Below are positions 18,227-28,356 of a stretch of 64,000 nt of DNA, one piece after another. The notes beneath the pieces were generated by a model. That model saw nothing but the letters and a program-made list of their open reading frames with translations, ran no database searches and was not told the DNA's origin. The position numbers and the translations under genes are program-made. Source of the DNA: Bacteroidota bacterium (GTDB taxonomy: Bacteria; Bacteroidota; Bacteroidia; Bacteroidales; F082). Location: positions 1 through 64,000 of the forward strand of contig JAHIUX010000090.1 of assembly GCA_018816765.1 (NCBI GenBank), written 5' to 3'. Each line of letters starts with the position of its first letter. The first letter of the stretch is position 1.

Positions 18227-19993
18227 TTATGGCAGCACGATCGAAAAACAAGTTCCCTTGTTTACTTCACTGTTAACCAATAGCTGTCCGCCGTTTCGTT
18301 CAACAAACTCCTTGCAAAGTTTGAGGCCAAGGCCAGAGCTCGCCTCACCTTCGGTGCCTGGCCGGCCAATGGATTCATCAAACATAAACAGCTTGTCAAG
18401 CATCCCGGGAGGCATCCCAATTCCATTGTCACACACCCTGAAGACGATCTGACCTGCGTCTGACTGAAGATCAACAAAAACCAGACCTCCCTTTGGCGTG
18501 AACTTCAGTGCATTGGAAAGCAGGTTTCGGGCTATGGTAAACAGCATATTTTGATCGAAGCAGACTGAAAACCCTGCTGGTATCCGGTTTTCTGTCGTTA
18601 GCTCTTTTTCCTGTGCCATTTCACTCAGCAGCCGGAAGGCACGGTCAAAAACTTCTGCAAGTGCAACGTTCACTTTTATCACCTGCACTTCCTCTCTTTG
18701 CATTTTTGCCCATTCCAGCAAATTTTCGAGCAGGTTCTGCAGGGTTTTAGCCGATTGGTTCATGGTACTTGCGATCGATTTCATCTCTTCAGGCGTAACC
18801 TCGTAAGTGTCATCCATAAACATCTCGGTAAGCCCAATGAATGAACCGATTGGGCCCCGAAGGTCGTGGCCGATAATCGAAAAAAGCTTATCCTTTTCAG
18901 CGTTTAACAGCCGCAGTTTTTCTTCATTATGCCGCACCTTCTCCTGCAAGAGGTGCCTTTGGGTAATATCATGTATGATCAGCAAGTGCCCGACAACACC
19001 CTGTTTGTGGTCAAGAATTTCGGAAACTGAGGTGAGATAGCATTTTTCTTCCTGCCTTGAATGATCTATTACCTCAATATTATTTACCGTTGTTTCATCA
19101 AACAATGCAATCATCTGAGGAAAGTTCACCCAGACAGTATCGATGGATTCTCCAAAAGGCACATGCTCCCATCCAAACATTTTTAAGGCGATGGGGTTGC
19201 AATCGACGAGGCGGTGCTTTTTATCGAAAACAATCAACCCATCGCCCATGCTCTGAAAAATATGCTCGCGGGCAATCGGCATCAGGTCAAGCATGCGAAA
19301 GCGCAGTATGCTCACCGACATGGCCAGGCCGGATAATGCAAACGCAAATGGCGTTGGATCAAGGTTTTCAATGGGCATTAAACCCAGAAAATAAACTGTA
19401 AAAACGAGTGCCGGAATCAGCACGGCAAACAACAGGAAAAGCAGTTGTTTCCGAAATAATGAACGGTTATAAAAGATTTTACGAACCAACACAAACAGCG
19501 CATATATTATGATGCCGTATGCATAACACACATGAACATAATACCATGGGCCAAAATCAAGCACCAAGCGCGACATGTTTCCATCCGGTTGTACACCGAT
19601 TCCTGAGTAATAAAGGTGGTGATACTCATTGGTTAAAGAAAGTATCAAGGTAATTAATGGAATGATGAGCAGATACAATGAGCGCTTTTTGTCTGATACC
19701 TGATCAAGGGCTGCAAATTGTTGAATGACAAATAACATCAGTACTGAAACAAATGGGATTCCCAGATATTCAACCTTTAGCCAAAAAAGCATATCAGCCA
19801 TGTCAGTACTGGCCAGTTCCAGCCCATAGGCAGCTGACCAAATGGCAATGCTGAGCATCAATAAGGCAAAGTTTTTTCCGCGTGGAGCATACCTTGGTTT
19901 CAACGCTTCGATTACCAAAATCGTGGATAAGGTCGCAGGAAATATCAGCGACAGCGCCAATATGTTTGGCACAAGGCTATTCAATACATCCAT
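18227..19993 (-). CDS. Sensor histidine kinase with N-terminal 7TM domain and PAS
   Basis: A 588-residue membrane kinase. Seven hydrophobic helices span about residues 10-230 and resemble the HisKA_7TM input module. A PAS domain follows (FQSMGDGLIVFDKK, about 245-345), then a dimerisation/phosphoacceptor domain with FSIIGHDLRGPIGSF (His376), and an ATPase domain with NLLSNALKFT, DNGIGM and SSGLGL. There is no receiver domain, so phosphate must pass to a separate regulator, none of which is visible nearby. It is the last gene of the minus-strand signalling array, 125 nt after the preceding hybrid kinase, so it may have its own promoter. The HisKA core belongs to the same subclass as the 530- and 1119-residue kinases of the cluster. 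Confidence 0.93.
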   Translation of the reverse strand: MDVLNSLVPNILALSLIFPATLSTILVIEALKPRYAPRGKNFALLMLSIAIWSAAYGLELASTDMADMLFWLKVEYLGIPFVSVLMLFVIQQFAALDQVSDKKRSLYLLIIPLITLILSLTNEYHHLYYSGIGVQPDGNMSRLVLDFGPWYYVHVCYAYGIIIYALFVLVRKIFYNRSLFRKQLLFLLFAVLIPALVFTVYFLGLMPIENLDPTPFAFALSGLAMSVSILRFRMLDLMPIAREHIFQSMGDGLIVFDKKHRLVDCNPIALKMFGWEHVPFGESIDTVWVNFPQMIALFDETTVNNIEVIDHSRQEEKCYLTSVSEILDHKQGVVGHLLIIHDITQRHLLQEKVRHNEEKLRLLNAEKDKLFSIIGHDLRGPIGSFIGLTEMFMDDTYEVTPEEMKSIASTMNQSAKTLQNLLENLLEWAKMQREEVQVIKVNVALAEVFDRAFRLLSEMAQEKELTTENRIPAGFSVCFDQNMLFTIARNLLSNALKFTPKGGLVFVDLQSDAGQIVFRVCDNGIGMPPGMLDKLFMFDESIGRPGTEGEASSGLGLKLCKEFVERNGGQLLVNSEVNKGTCFSIVLP

Positions 19994-20118
19994 GAAGCGT
20001 GTCTAGTTGGTTTTTGTAAGCATAGTTCCGGCATCAACCAGGGTTAGGTTCATTTTTTTGCATTGGCGTTTACTGCATGCTGATCAAATTTTTGTCTATT
20101 TCCCTCCAGAGCTGACAA

Positions 20119-22221
20119 TTACTGTGTTGTCCAACCTAGCCATTTAATTGCACAATCGATCACTAACTTCGACTTGAAAGGTTTGGCGATATAATCATTG
20201 CAACCGGCATCGGAAGCCCTTTTTTCGTCGCCCGACATTCCAAATGCAGTCAATGCAATGATGGGCAAATCATCCCGTATAAATTTTATTTCACGGGTAG
20301 CCTGCAAACCATCCATCACTGGCATTTTAATGTCCATGAACACCAGTTGGATATCCTTTCTGTTGCGACAATGATACACAGCCTGCTCTCCGTTGATAGC
20401 ACGTATAACGGTGGCATTCAGTTTGCGTTTCAGAAGAACCTCCAACACCTGAAAGTTAGACTCTTCGTCTTCTGCCACCAGAATCACCGGGCTTATTGCG
20501 GGCAGTTCAGCAAAAGAAACAGCAGTTTCCTGAAGCAATAAAGGCTGCTTTTCGTCGAAGGGCATTGAAACATAAAATGTGGTTCCGCTGCCTTTTTCCG
20601 ATTCAAACCGAATGTTTCCGTTCAGCAAAACACAAATTTTCCTGCAAATGGCAAGTCCAAGCCCGCTGCCATCGAACTTGCGCATTTTGCTTGAGTCCTC
20701 CTGTATAAAAAATCCAAACACCTTATCCTGAATTGAGGGAGCAATACCGATACCGGTGTCACTTACAAAAAATTCGATTTTTCCGGATGTGATGTTATAA
20801 CCAAACAGGATCTTTCCTGTTTCGGTAAATTTTACAGCATTGTCGAGCAGGTGAACCAGCACTTTCTCAAGCAGGTTGTTGTCGGTGTGAATGCGTAAAC
20901 CATGATGCTCTGCCGGAAAATGCAGTTCAAACAACAGGTGTTTTTGCAAAGCCTCTTCCCTGAACTCGTCAACAAAAGTGGCAAGCAAGTTATCGAGTTC
21001 GATATCGGCCATTTCAACAGGCATATTGTCGGTGTTCAGCAACGAAATATCCATGTATTGCGTAATCGTGCGCAACAACCGCCTTGTGCTCTGGTTCATG
21101 ATCCAAATGAGCTCCTCCCTTCCTTCAGAAGGAATTACCGGATCAGAGAGCAAGGTTGACGCACCGAGAATGCCGTTCAGGGGTGTACGGACTTCATGAG
21201 AAATGTTATTGAGAAAATCGGATTTCAGCCGGTCGCTGGCCTTCACCAATTCCATGGCTTGCACAAGTTCATTTTTTTGCTTGACAAACTGTTCTATGAT
21301 GTTACCAATTCTTTCAAAATCGCGGCTGTTCTTTTTTAATTCAGGCATTTTCCGCATATCCTCTTGTTCGATGATTTCACTTACCATGCGCAGTGGGCGG
21401 CTTACAAGGCGCGATAATAAAAAAGTAATGATCAGTAGTATGCCGACTACACTGAATAAGTAGAGTATCAACATTTGTGTTGACAGCTTTTTGTATAAGG
21501 TCATAAAAGCCATCACCCTGTTGAACTTCACATAGCCCACTTCTTCATGGAGGTAATTATGGAAAGTATGCAATGCCGTAACTTCATCAGCCTGTTGATT
21601 GTGTTTCAATGAAGGCTTTCCGACGAAAACATTGATATCGCATCCGGTTATGGCCTCATAAGACTGCAACATTTCTTTGTCCCACCTTTCGGCCAGGAAG
21701 AAATAGCCCTGGGGCTCACTCAATTTTTTGGGGTCATTGGTTGGGTGTATGGTGGCTCCCTGAATAAAATACAAGACACTATCAATGGCAATAAAATAGC
21801 TGATTGCCCGGTCGCGGTGCAGGTCGTTCAGCATTCTCTCATTGAAGGATAACCTCGACAGGATGTTGTCGATTTCAATGAAATCACGATAGACCGGAAC
21901 CTTTTTGGCATTTAGCAGCCATACGCCGTGAAAATGGAAGGAAGCCAGAATACTGCTGAGGTTTTCCTTTCCCCATTGCGTGTCAGGATTCTGCGCATAT
22001 GCCACAATATCATCCCAATAGGTATAGTCGTATACAACCTGGTAAACCTTCGATTGCTGTGAACTGATCATGGCTTCCATGGATTGTATCAGCTGGGCCT
22101 GGTTATAATCAGTGATCAGGCGTTCCCGTTTCTGGTTTGACTTAAACGCAAAAACGCTCACAATAATCGCGATCAGCACTATTGCAAGGGCGAAAACCGA
22201 AATTTTACGTTGTGTTCCCAT
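20119..22221 (-). CDS. CHASE4-HAMP hybrid sensor histidine kinase
   Basis: A 700-residue inner-membrane hybrid kinase: TM1 (7-25), a periplasmic CHASE4-like sensor (about 45-230, with the YDYTYWDD signature), TM2 (about 247-270), HAMP (about 270-320), HisKA with FLNNISHEVRTPLNG (His342), HATPase (NAVKFT, DTGIGIAP, GSGLGLAI) and a C-terminal receiver (VAEDEESN, phosphoacceptor Asp630 in VFMDIKMPVMDG, TAFG, IAKPF). It starts one base after the stop of a putative porin gene and is likely translationally coupled to it. The core is strikingly similar to those of the 1223- and 1081-residue hybrids in the same cluster. The ligand is unknown. Confidence 0.93.
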   Translation of the reverse strand: MGTQRKISVFALAIVLIAIIVSVFAFKSNQKRERLITDYNQAQLIQSMEAMISSQQSKVYQVVYDYTYWDDIVAYAQNPDTQWGKENLSSILASFHFHGVWLLNAKKVPVYRDFIEIDNILSRLSFNERMLNDLHRDRAISYFIAIDSVLYFIQGATIHPTNDPKKLSEPQGYFFLAERWDKEMLQSYEAITGCDINVFVGKPSLKHNQQADEVTALHTFHNYLHEEVGYVKFNRVMAFMTLYKKLSTQMLILYLFSVVGILLIITFLLSRLVSRPLRMVSEIIEQEDMRKMPELKKNSRDFERIGNIIEQFVKQKNELVQAMELVKASDRLKSDFLNNISHEVRTPLNGILGASTLLSDPVIPSEGREELIWIMNQSTRRLLRTITQYMDISLLNTDNMPVEMADIELDNLLATFVDEFREEALQKHLLFELHFPAEHHGLRIHTDNNLLEKVLVHLLDNAVKFTETGKILFGYNITSGKIEFFVSDTGIGIAPSIQDKVFGFFIQEDSSKMRKFDGSGLGLAICRKICVLLNGNIRFESEKGSGTTFYVSMPFDEKQPLLLQETAVSFAELPAISPVILVAEDEESNFQVLEVLLKRKLNATVIRAINGEQAVYHCRNRKDIQLVFMDIKMPVMDGLQATREIKFIRDDLPIIALTAFGMSGDEKRASDAGCNDYIAKPFKSKLVIDCAIKWLGWTTQ

Positions 22222-22222
22222 A

Positions 22223-22942
22223 CTAATAGAGTCCTATAATAAGCACAAGGTGAGTCTGCCTGATCAAAGGCGAATATGTCAAGGAAAGTCTTAGCGGCAT
22301 TGTCAGCTCCTGGTTTATTGCATATTCCCTGTTCATGTTTATGCCCACATTGGTAAATCCTTTCCTGTCAGGATGATAATACCCTACCTGAGGAGTGTAT
22401 CCTGCCAACACTTCAACATTGGTTGCTCCGACAGCCGTCAGCCAGGCCAATTCAAAATAGGCTGAGTTATTTCTGTCGTTAAACAAATTAAGACCGGCAA
22501 GCAGCCTGAAAGGTATTTTTTCTGTTCCGGTGAATTCAATCACTCCTTCGATAACATGTGAAGACTGGTCTTTTTTGTAATTGAAATAATCGGCAATAAC
22601 GGTATCGGCATAATAGTAATAATCAAGCACCGTTAACTTAAAAGCGCTAAGTGTATAGGCAAGATAAAGGTCAACTTCTTTGCTGTCGTGAGCCTGAAAA
22701 GCAGCAGAGCCCCAGGCACCCACACTGAACTTATTTAAGGACATTTCTACGCCTGGCTGAATCGCAGGTCCATTGGACAATACCAAACCCCGCCACAAAT
22801 ACTGGGAGGTCAAATCAACGTTCATTGATAAATCTATTGAATTACTGCTTTCTACTTCCTGACCAACAGCACTACCTTTGTATAGCATAGGTACCAGAAA
22901 TAATGTCAGATGAACAACAAAGCCCAGGAATGGTTGTTTCAT
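22223..22942 (-). CDS. Putative outer-membrane porin (TorF/Gcw_chp-like) within a kinase operon
   Basis: A 239-residue protein with an N-terminal hydrophobic signal (about 5-27, cleavage near VGQE). The mature part opens with MNVDLTSQYLWRGLVLSN and continues with GPAIQPGVEMS, the start typical of TorF/Gcw_chp-like putative porins, followed by amphipathic strands up to the terminal aromatic ...LVLIIGLY. It is probably an outer-membrane barrel. It sits between two hybrid kinases, with 6 nt and 1 nt gaps, so production must be coupled to theirs. Family placement is by pattern only; it could also be an unclassified barrel. Confidence 0.65.
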   Translation of the reverse strand: MKQPFLGFVVHLTLFLVPMLYKGSAVGQEVESSNSIDLSMNVDLTSQYLWRGLVLSNGPAIQPGVEMSLNKFSVGAWGSAAFQAHDSKEVDLYLAYTLSAFKLTVLDYYYYADTVIADYFNYKKDQSSHVIEGVIEFTGTEKIPFRLLAGLNLFNDRNNSAYFELAWLTAVGATNVEVLAGYTPQVGYYHPDRKGFTNVGINMNREYAINQELTMPLRLSLTYSPLIRQTHLVLIIGLY

Positions 22943-22948
22943 TGGTAA

Positions 22949-25900
22949 TCAGGATTTTAATATGATAAACTTGTTGATCTTTCGCAGTACATCATTCAGT
23001 TTGAATGGTTTGGCAAGGTAGGCATCGCAGCCTGCATCAAGAATCAATTGTTCATCGCCATGGTTGCCATAGGCAGTCATTGCAATGACAGGGATATCAG
23101 GAAATAAGGATTTTATCAGCCGGGTTGCCTCAAAACCATCCATCAACGGCATCTTTATGTCCATAAATACCATTTTCAGTCCAGGATTTTCCTTACATTT
23201 TTCCACGGCATCATGGCCATCTCTGGCCCTGATAACCCTTGCGTTAATTTTGTTTTTTAACAACATTTCAATCACCTTGAAATTTGAATCTTCATCCTCA
23301 GCAACCAAAACCAGTGGGTTTTCAAGCTCACTAACGAATTGATCTCCACCATCCGACTCTTTTTCCCTGGCCTGTTTTGTTTGCGAAACAGGTAAAGTTA
23401 GAGTAAATTTTGAGCCTTTCTCCTTTTCTGACTCAAAAAATATATTTCCATTGAGTAACTGACATATTTTGTTGCATATCGACAATCCAAGTCCGTTGCC
23501 ATCGAACCTTCTGATGTGACTTTGGTCTTCCTGCATAAACACTTCAAATATTTTCGCGTGTGAGTCCTTGTCAATTCCAATACCGGTGTCTGATACCTCC
23601 ATTTGAAACAGTCCGTTTTGCAGGCTATATGAGAAAGTGATTTTTCCCCTATCAGTAAATTTTACGGCATTTTCGAGTAAATGTTCGAGCATTTTCACCA
23701 ACAGTCCGTGGTCGGTGCTTAAAACAAGTTTCGTGCATTCAGCAGGTATATGGACCTCAAATTCAAGGCCTTTCAAGTCACAGGCTTTAGCGGCTTCATC
23801 AATAACATATTGCATACCTCCTTCGCTGACGTATTGGTTGGTGATAATCAAGGGCATTGTTCCGGAGTTTAGCATCGAAATATCCATATACGCTGTAATG
23901 GTCCGGATTAGGCGCGCAGTGCTGCGTTCGATGATCGCCTCTACTTCTCGCTTGTTTTCGTTTGGTAATGTCGGGTCGGTAATCAGGTTGGTGGCGCCAA
24001 TGATGCCGTTCAATGGTGTCCGTAATTCATGTGAGATATTGCTCAAAAAGGCTGTTTTCAGTTTATCGCTTTCTTCGGCCATATCTTTTGCGCGCACCAA
24101 AGCTTCGTTCATGCTCTTGATTTTGTTATTCGACTCAAGCAATTCGAGGTTCAGGTCCATCAATTCTTCATTCTGAATCTGCAGCGCTTCTTCACTGTTT
24201 TTCAGTGCAATGTCAGCCAGTTTTCTTTCAGTGATGTCGTGAATGATCCCCATGACAATGGTATCCGGGAATGCAGCAAACGACACCGTACTGATTTCAA
24301 TATCCCTGATCTGCAGCGTTTTAGTTCTGATTTGCGTTTCAAAGCGTGGCGACGGCACCTCCCCTTTTACCAGGGCCTCAGCCCTTGCCCTGTCAACCTC
24401 AACACTGTATGAAGTATGGAGTCTTTCCTGATCAAAGTCCTCAGCCATGAGTTCCCCGGGCAGGAAGCCGCTCAGCTCAATGAAGGATTTATTCACATAA
24501 GTGTAGCGTTCATTTTCTTTAAGATAGATGGCATCAAAGGCGTTTTCGATCAGGTTCCTGAACTTTTCTTCGCTCAACCTGAGGGCTTCTTTAATCCTGT
24601 AGCGTTCAATCCAGCGTCCGAGGATGAGGGCGATCTGGTTAAGCAGTTGGATTTCTTCTTCCTGAATGAATGTTGTTGCTTTTATCACACGTATGAGCCC
24701 TACACTTTCACCCATGGCAATGATATCGACATGATACGCCTCCTTGTCAGGTTGTTGTTTTTGAATGCTCCGGCCTGAGTACAGCAGCAGCTCAACCTTC
24801 TGACTCTCATGTATTCCGCTCGATATAATGGCTGGCAGCTGGTCAATCATTAAGTCAATATCCGTTGCTACCTGCAATGCTTCATTCACCTGCTTAAGAC
24901 AGGTGAGGTCGTTGATTCTTTCACTTAGTTTAGCGGTTCGCTGCCACACAATCTGCTCAAGTACCAGCCACCTGTTTTTCAGCAACCACATGATGAATGT
25001 GATCATGATCGTGAGCACAAAACCAATAATACCCACGGTTACCGTGTTCAAAATTCTGAATTGTTCGAGGTTCGTGGTCTTTGAGTGTGCCATTAATGCA
25101 AAACTGCGCCCCCACATGAAAAACGGCAGAATCTTCTTGTAAGGGAATTTCCCGAGATGCTCGAGAAATGGTCCTTTTTCAATATGTATCAGATGTGACT
25201 GTGGGTAAGCAGCAATCAGTTCTTTGCTTGAGCCGGGCATCAGGTCAACAATTCCCAGTGTGGTGAGTTCACCAAGCCACTGCAATCGGCCAAGGGAAAT
25301 GTTAATGGTGTTTTGGATATTTATAAAGGCAACAATGAATCCCATGAATCCTTCCTGGTCATCGAGCGTTCTGATTTTTTTATGCTTCGTCTTGAATACA
25401 GGATAAAACACCAAAACCATAGGGGTTGGTGAGCCATTCACCATCAGGTAAACTAATCCTGTGCAGTTTGTCATTCCTTCTTTAAAGGCCGTCTCGATGT
25501 CTTTGTCAACTAAGTTAAACATCTCAGGCCGGAAATTTTTTGCTAACCCCGGATCGACATTGGATTCAAGGTATTTGAAAACGAGTGTTTGCTTACCCAG
25601 AGGTAACTCAACGGGTGAAGCCAATTCGCTTATCTGATTTTTCTCAGTCTTACTGGCTTGCTCTTCAGGCTTTAGCCAGGCTAGCGCCACAATCGAGGAA
25701 TTCCTGAGCACTTCCTCAGTATACAGTTTGAATTCCGTTTTATCAACCTCATTGCTGCTTATAAAGAAGTTTGATGTTGTGCGCAAGTTTTCGCGTATTT
25801 TATTGAACTCAAGCCGGATGGTCGCAGCCTGCTGCGCTGCCTGTAGGTCGAAATACTTCTGCCGTTCAACTCCATTGAGGTTTCTAACGATCAGGATGGC

Positions 25901-26620
25901 AACTAACGTAATTATGACACCCAGCAGACTTACTGTGATAGTTTCAAAATGCCGGTATTTTAGTGCTTTGTCAGGTGATAACCTGTCGCGGAGTGACACG
26001 CCCAGAAAAAAGCCCAGCACCAATACCAGGGCTATGGCTACAAACCAGACCGAGGCTTTCTTTTGTGAATTGAGGGCTATGATGTATTTCCCGGCCGGAA
26101 AGTCCATGCCAATTATATATTGTACTTTTCCTGTACGGGGATCATTTACCGGAAAAAATGCGGACATCATTTGCTTGCCTTCAACATTTACGGGGCCAAT
26201 CGTTACGGGGCTCTTCAAATGAACGAGTTTTTCTGTTTCACTTTCCGGATACAGAAAAGGTTTACCGGGCAAGGTTTCTTCCATTATCTTACTCGACATC
26301 CCATATACAAGCTTTCCATCCTTTGGCCGCAGGCTATACACCCTCGCATCAGGGAAATAATTTACAAATGCGATAAGCTGGCGGTTTATCCGCTGATAAA
26401 CCGGGTGAAACTGATCGGATGAGGTAAAGCTCAGGTTTGAGTGCAGGTCATGATCAATGGCATCAACAAAATCAATCAGTTCATCATGCATTTCTTGCCT
26501 GAGCCGAAGATCAAGGCTCTTCACCTTATAGTTGGAAACAATGACTGCAGCCCAAACAAACACTACCGCAACCAGTGCTGCCGGAAGGTATCTGAAAACC
26601 AGGTTTGTTTTCCTTTTCAT
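22949..26620 (-). CDS. Hybrid sensor histidine kinase with two periplasmic sensor modules, GAF-like and PAS domains
   Basis: A 1223-residue hybrid kinase. TM1 (11-30) and TM2 (190-209) bracket a Cache-like periplasmic domain; TM3 (228-247) and TM4 (527-547) bracket a second, CHASE-like domain (about 270-515, with VLRNSSIVALAWLKP). The cytoplasmic part has a GAF-like region (about 570-675), PAS (687-800, NLIENAFDAIYLKEN), a coiled coil (800-855), HisKA (FLSNISHELRTPLNG, His864), HATPase (NAVKFTD, DTGIGI, GNGLGL) and a receiver (VAEDEDSN, VFMDIKMPLMDG, LAKPF). The PAS resembles one in the 1119-residue kinase next door. It is first in a tight group with the porin and the CHASE4 kinase. Ligands are unknown. 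Confidence 0.92.
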   Translation of the reverse strand: MKRKTNLVFRYLPAALVAVVFVWAAVIVSNYKVKSLDLRLRQEMHDELIDFVDAIDHDLHSNLSFTSSDQFHPVYQRINRQLIAFVNYFPDARVYSLRPKDGKLVYGMSSKIMEETLPGKPFLYPESETEKLVHLKSPVTIGPVNVEGKQMMSAFFPVNDPRTGKVQYIIGMDFPAGKYIIALNSQKKASVWFVAIALVLVLGFFLGVSLRDRLSPDKALKYRHFETITVSLLGVIITLVAILIVRNLNGVERQKYFDLQAAQQAATIRLEFNKIRENLRTTSNFFISSNEVDKTEFKLYTEEVLRNSSIVALAWLKPEEQASKTEKNQISELASPVELPLGKQTLVFKYLESNVDPGLAKNFRPEMFNLVDKDIETAFKEGMTNCTGLVYLMVNGSPTPMVLVFYPVFKTKHKKIRTLDDQEGFMGFIVAFINIQNTINISLGRLQWLGELTTLGIVDLMPGSSKELIAAYPQSHLIHIEKGPFLEHLGKFPYKKILPFFMWGRSFALMAHSKTTNLEQFRILNTVTVGIIGFVLTIMITFIMWLLKNRWLVLEQIVWQRTAKLSERINDLTCLKQVNEALQVATDIDLMIDQLPAIISSGIHESQKVELLLYSGRSIQKQQPDKEAYHVDIIAMGESVGLIRVIKATTFIQEEEIQLLNQIALILGRWIERYRIKEALRLSEEKFRNLIENAFDAIYLKENERYTYVNKSFIELSGFLPGELMAEDFDQERLHTSYSVEVDRARAEALVKGEVPSPRFETQIRTKTLQIRDIEISTVSFAAFPDTIVMGIIHDITERKLADIALKNSEEALQIQNEELMDLNLELLESNNKIKSMNEALVRAKDMAEESDKLKTAFLSNISHELRTPLNGIIGATNLITDPTLPNENKREVEAIIERSTARLIRTITAYMDISMLNSGTMPLIITNQYVSEGGMQYVIDEAAKACDLKGLEFEVHIPAECTKLVLSTDHGLLVKMLEHLLENAVKFTDRGKITFSYSLQNGLFQMEVSDTGIGIDKDSHAKIFEVFMQEDQSHIRRFDGNGLGLSICNKICQLLNGNIFFESEKEKGSKFTLTLPVSQTKQAREKESDGGDQFVSELENPLVLVAEDEDSNFKVIEMLLKNKINARVIRARDGHDAVEKCKENPGLKMVFMDIKMPLMDGFEATRLIKSLFPDIPVIAMTAYGNHGDEQLILDAGCDAYLAKPFKLNDVLRKINKFIILKS

Positions 26621-26673
26621 CTACTGAAATTAACTTCAAATCGATTCATGATTAGTCCTAATTAACCGCATTA

Positions 26674-28266
26674 CTACGGCAGTTCAACAAAGAAAGTGCT
26701 CCCACGGCCCAGCTCGCTTTCGGCCCAGATGCGACCTTTAAGGGTTTCAACTAATTGCCTGCAGATCATTATACCCAGGCCTGATGATTTTTCACCCTCG
26801 GTTCCACTTTTACCTTTTGCACCATCCTTTGAAAACAGCATGTTCAAAGTGGTTTCCGACATACCCATGCCAAAATCATGAATGCTAATCAACACTTTTG
26901 ATCCCTTAGAAACTTCTATTCTCAGGATTACCTTGCTGTTTCGGAATGAAAATTTAATGGCATTGGTCAACAAATTTCTGATCAGGGAGGTGATCATTTT
27001 CCGATCAGAATGCACCAATAGGCTTTCCGGAATAAACTGAACGATTTCAATATTTTTTGAACTACAGAGTCCGGCAAGACTAGAAATCACCTCATTGCCA
27101 ATTTCAACAGCATGCAGTAGCCTGATTTCAGGCTTAAACAGACCCCGTTGTATCCGTGTCCATTCCAGCAGATTTTCTAGTAGGTCGTAAGTATTTAATG
27201 CACTCTTATATAAACTACGCGATAGCTCGCGCATGCGTTCGATACCCAGGTTGGTGTCGCTGTCGGCCATCACTTCTGCCAAACCCAGGAATGAAGAAAA
27301 TGGGCTTCGCAGGTCATGTGCAACGATGCTGAAAAGCTGATCTTTTACCATGTTCAGTCTATTCAGCTCTTCATTCTTATTTCTGATGTCAGCCTCGGCA
27401 TTCTTCCTGGCACTGATGTCCCTGTAGATCGACTGATAAGTACCATCAGGCATCATTTTGGTGCGCATTTCCACTGTTAATTCACTTTGGTCAGGCAGCA
27501 GCAGCGTCCTCTCGCTCACCACCACCAGTCCCTGTTGTAGCAAATCGAAGCGCAGCGGCGCTTCCTTCAGGCTTTTCTCGGTAAAAGTGAGCGATGTGAT
27601 GTGTTTTCCAATCAGATCGTTGCGTTTGATGCCGGTCATCTCACAGAAACAACTGTTGGCATCGATGATGTACCCTTCGTGCGATCCAATCAGAATGCCA
27701 TCGACAGCGAGCTCGATCAGGTTCTGAAACCAATTGGTACTCTCGCTTAGGCTCTGTTCCAGGTTTTTGCGAGCTGTGATATCCTTCATTGCTACAATAT
27801 GGCAGGGAATGTAGTTTATCATGACCGGATACACGGCTGCATCTACCCAAAAAGATGCTTTTCCTATCGCCTTCAGGTGCCATTCAAACAAACTGTTATT
27901 CAAGCTATTGCCCTTATCATCTTCGCGTTCCTCCACTGAAATCCAGTCGTGCTGTTTATTAAAAAAGGCCAGCCAATTATGTTCCAATAGCTCACCATGC
28001 GTTAAACCAAAAAGCCGGCAGGCAGCTTCATTCACAAAATGTGGTTTATCTTGCCCGAAGGCAATAATCACGATAGCGATTTGATCATTTACAGGCAGGT
28101 ATATGCCTGATTCGTTCTCAATCTCACTTTGGGCCAGGCCTAAAGTCAATGGAAACAATTCTGCAATACACCCATTTTCATCTGTCATGCACCTGTAGTT
28201 GGGCAGCTGGAGCCATGGTACAAATTTGACATCCAGATCGTGTTTTTCCTTGTTTGGGTTGGTCAT
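26674..28266 (-). CDS. Cytoplasmic PAS-PAS sensor histidine kinase
   Basis: A 530-residue kinase without transmembrane segments. After a short N-terminal region there are two PAS domains (about 60-165, with PHFVNEAACRLFGL, and 180-288, with ILIGSHEGYIIDANSCFCEMTG), each ending in a DI(T/S)ARKN linker, then HisKA (LFSIVAHDLRSPFSSF, His317) and HATPase (NLLTNAIKFS, HDFGMGM, SSGLGI). It lacks a receiver. It lies 90 nt after the 1119-residue kinase and 53 nt before the 1223-residue hybrid. The HATPase G1 motif reads DFGMGM instead of DxGxGI, a small deviation. The signal is presumably intracellular. Confidence 0.92.
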   Translation of the reverse strand: MTNPNKEKHDLDVKFVPWLQLPNYRCMTDENGCIAELFPLTLGLAQSEIENESGIYLPVNDQIAIVIIAFGQDKPHFVNEAACRLFGLTHGELLEHNWLAFFNKQHDWISVEEREDDKGNSLNNSLFEWHLKAIGKASFWVDAAVYPVMINYIPCHIVAMKDITARKNLEQSLSESTNWFQNLIELAVDGILIGSHEGYIIDANSCFCEMTGIKRNDLIGKHITSLTFTEKSLKEAPLRFDLLQQGLVVVSERTLLLPDQSELTVEMRTKMMPDGTYQSIYRDISARKNAEADIRNKNEELNRLNMVKDQLFSIVAHDLRSPFSSFLGLAEVMADSDTNLGIERMRELSRSLYKSALNTYDLLENLLEWTRIQRGLFKPEIRLLHAVEIGNEVISSLAGLCSSKNIEIVQFIPESLLVHSDRKMITSLIRNLLTNAIKFSFRNSKVILRIEVSKGSKVLISIHDFGMGMSETTLNMLFSKDGAKGKSGTEGEKSSGLGIMICRQLVETLKGRIWAESELGRGSTFFVELP

Positions 28267-28356
28267 TGTAATTTTAAATGGCGCTTAAGTGATTGCATTC
28301 TGTCAAAGTGTTGCCAAACACACACTGACTTGGTATTTATGTCTTTATCACACTTT

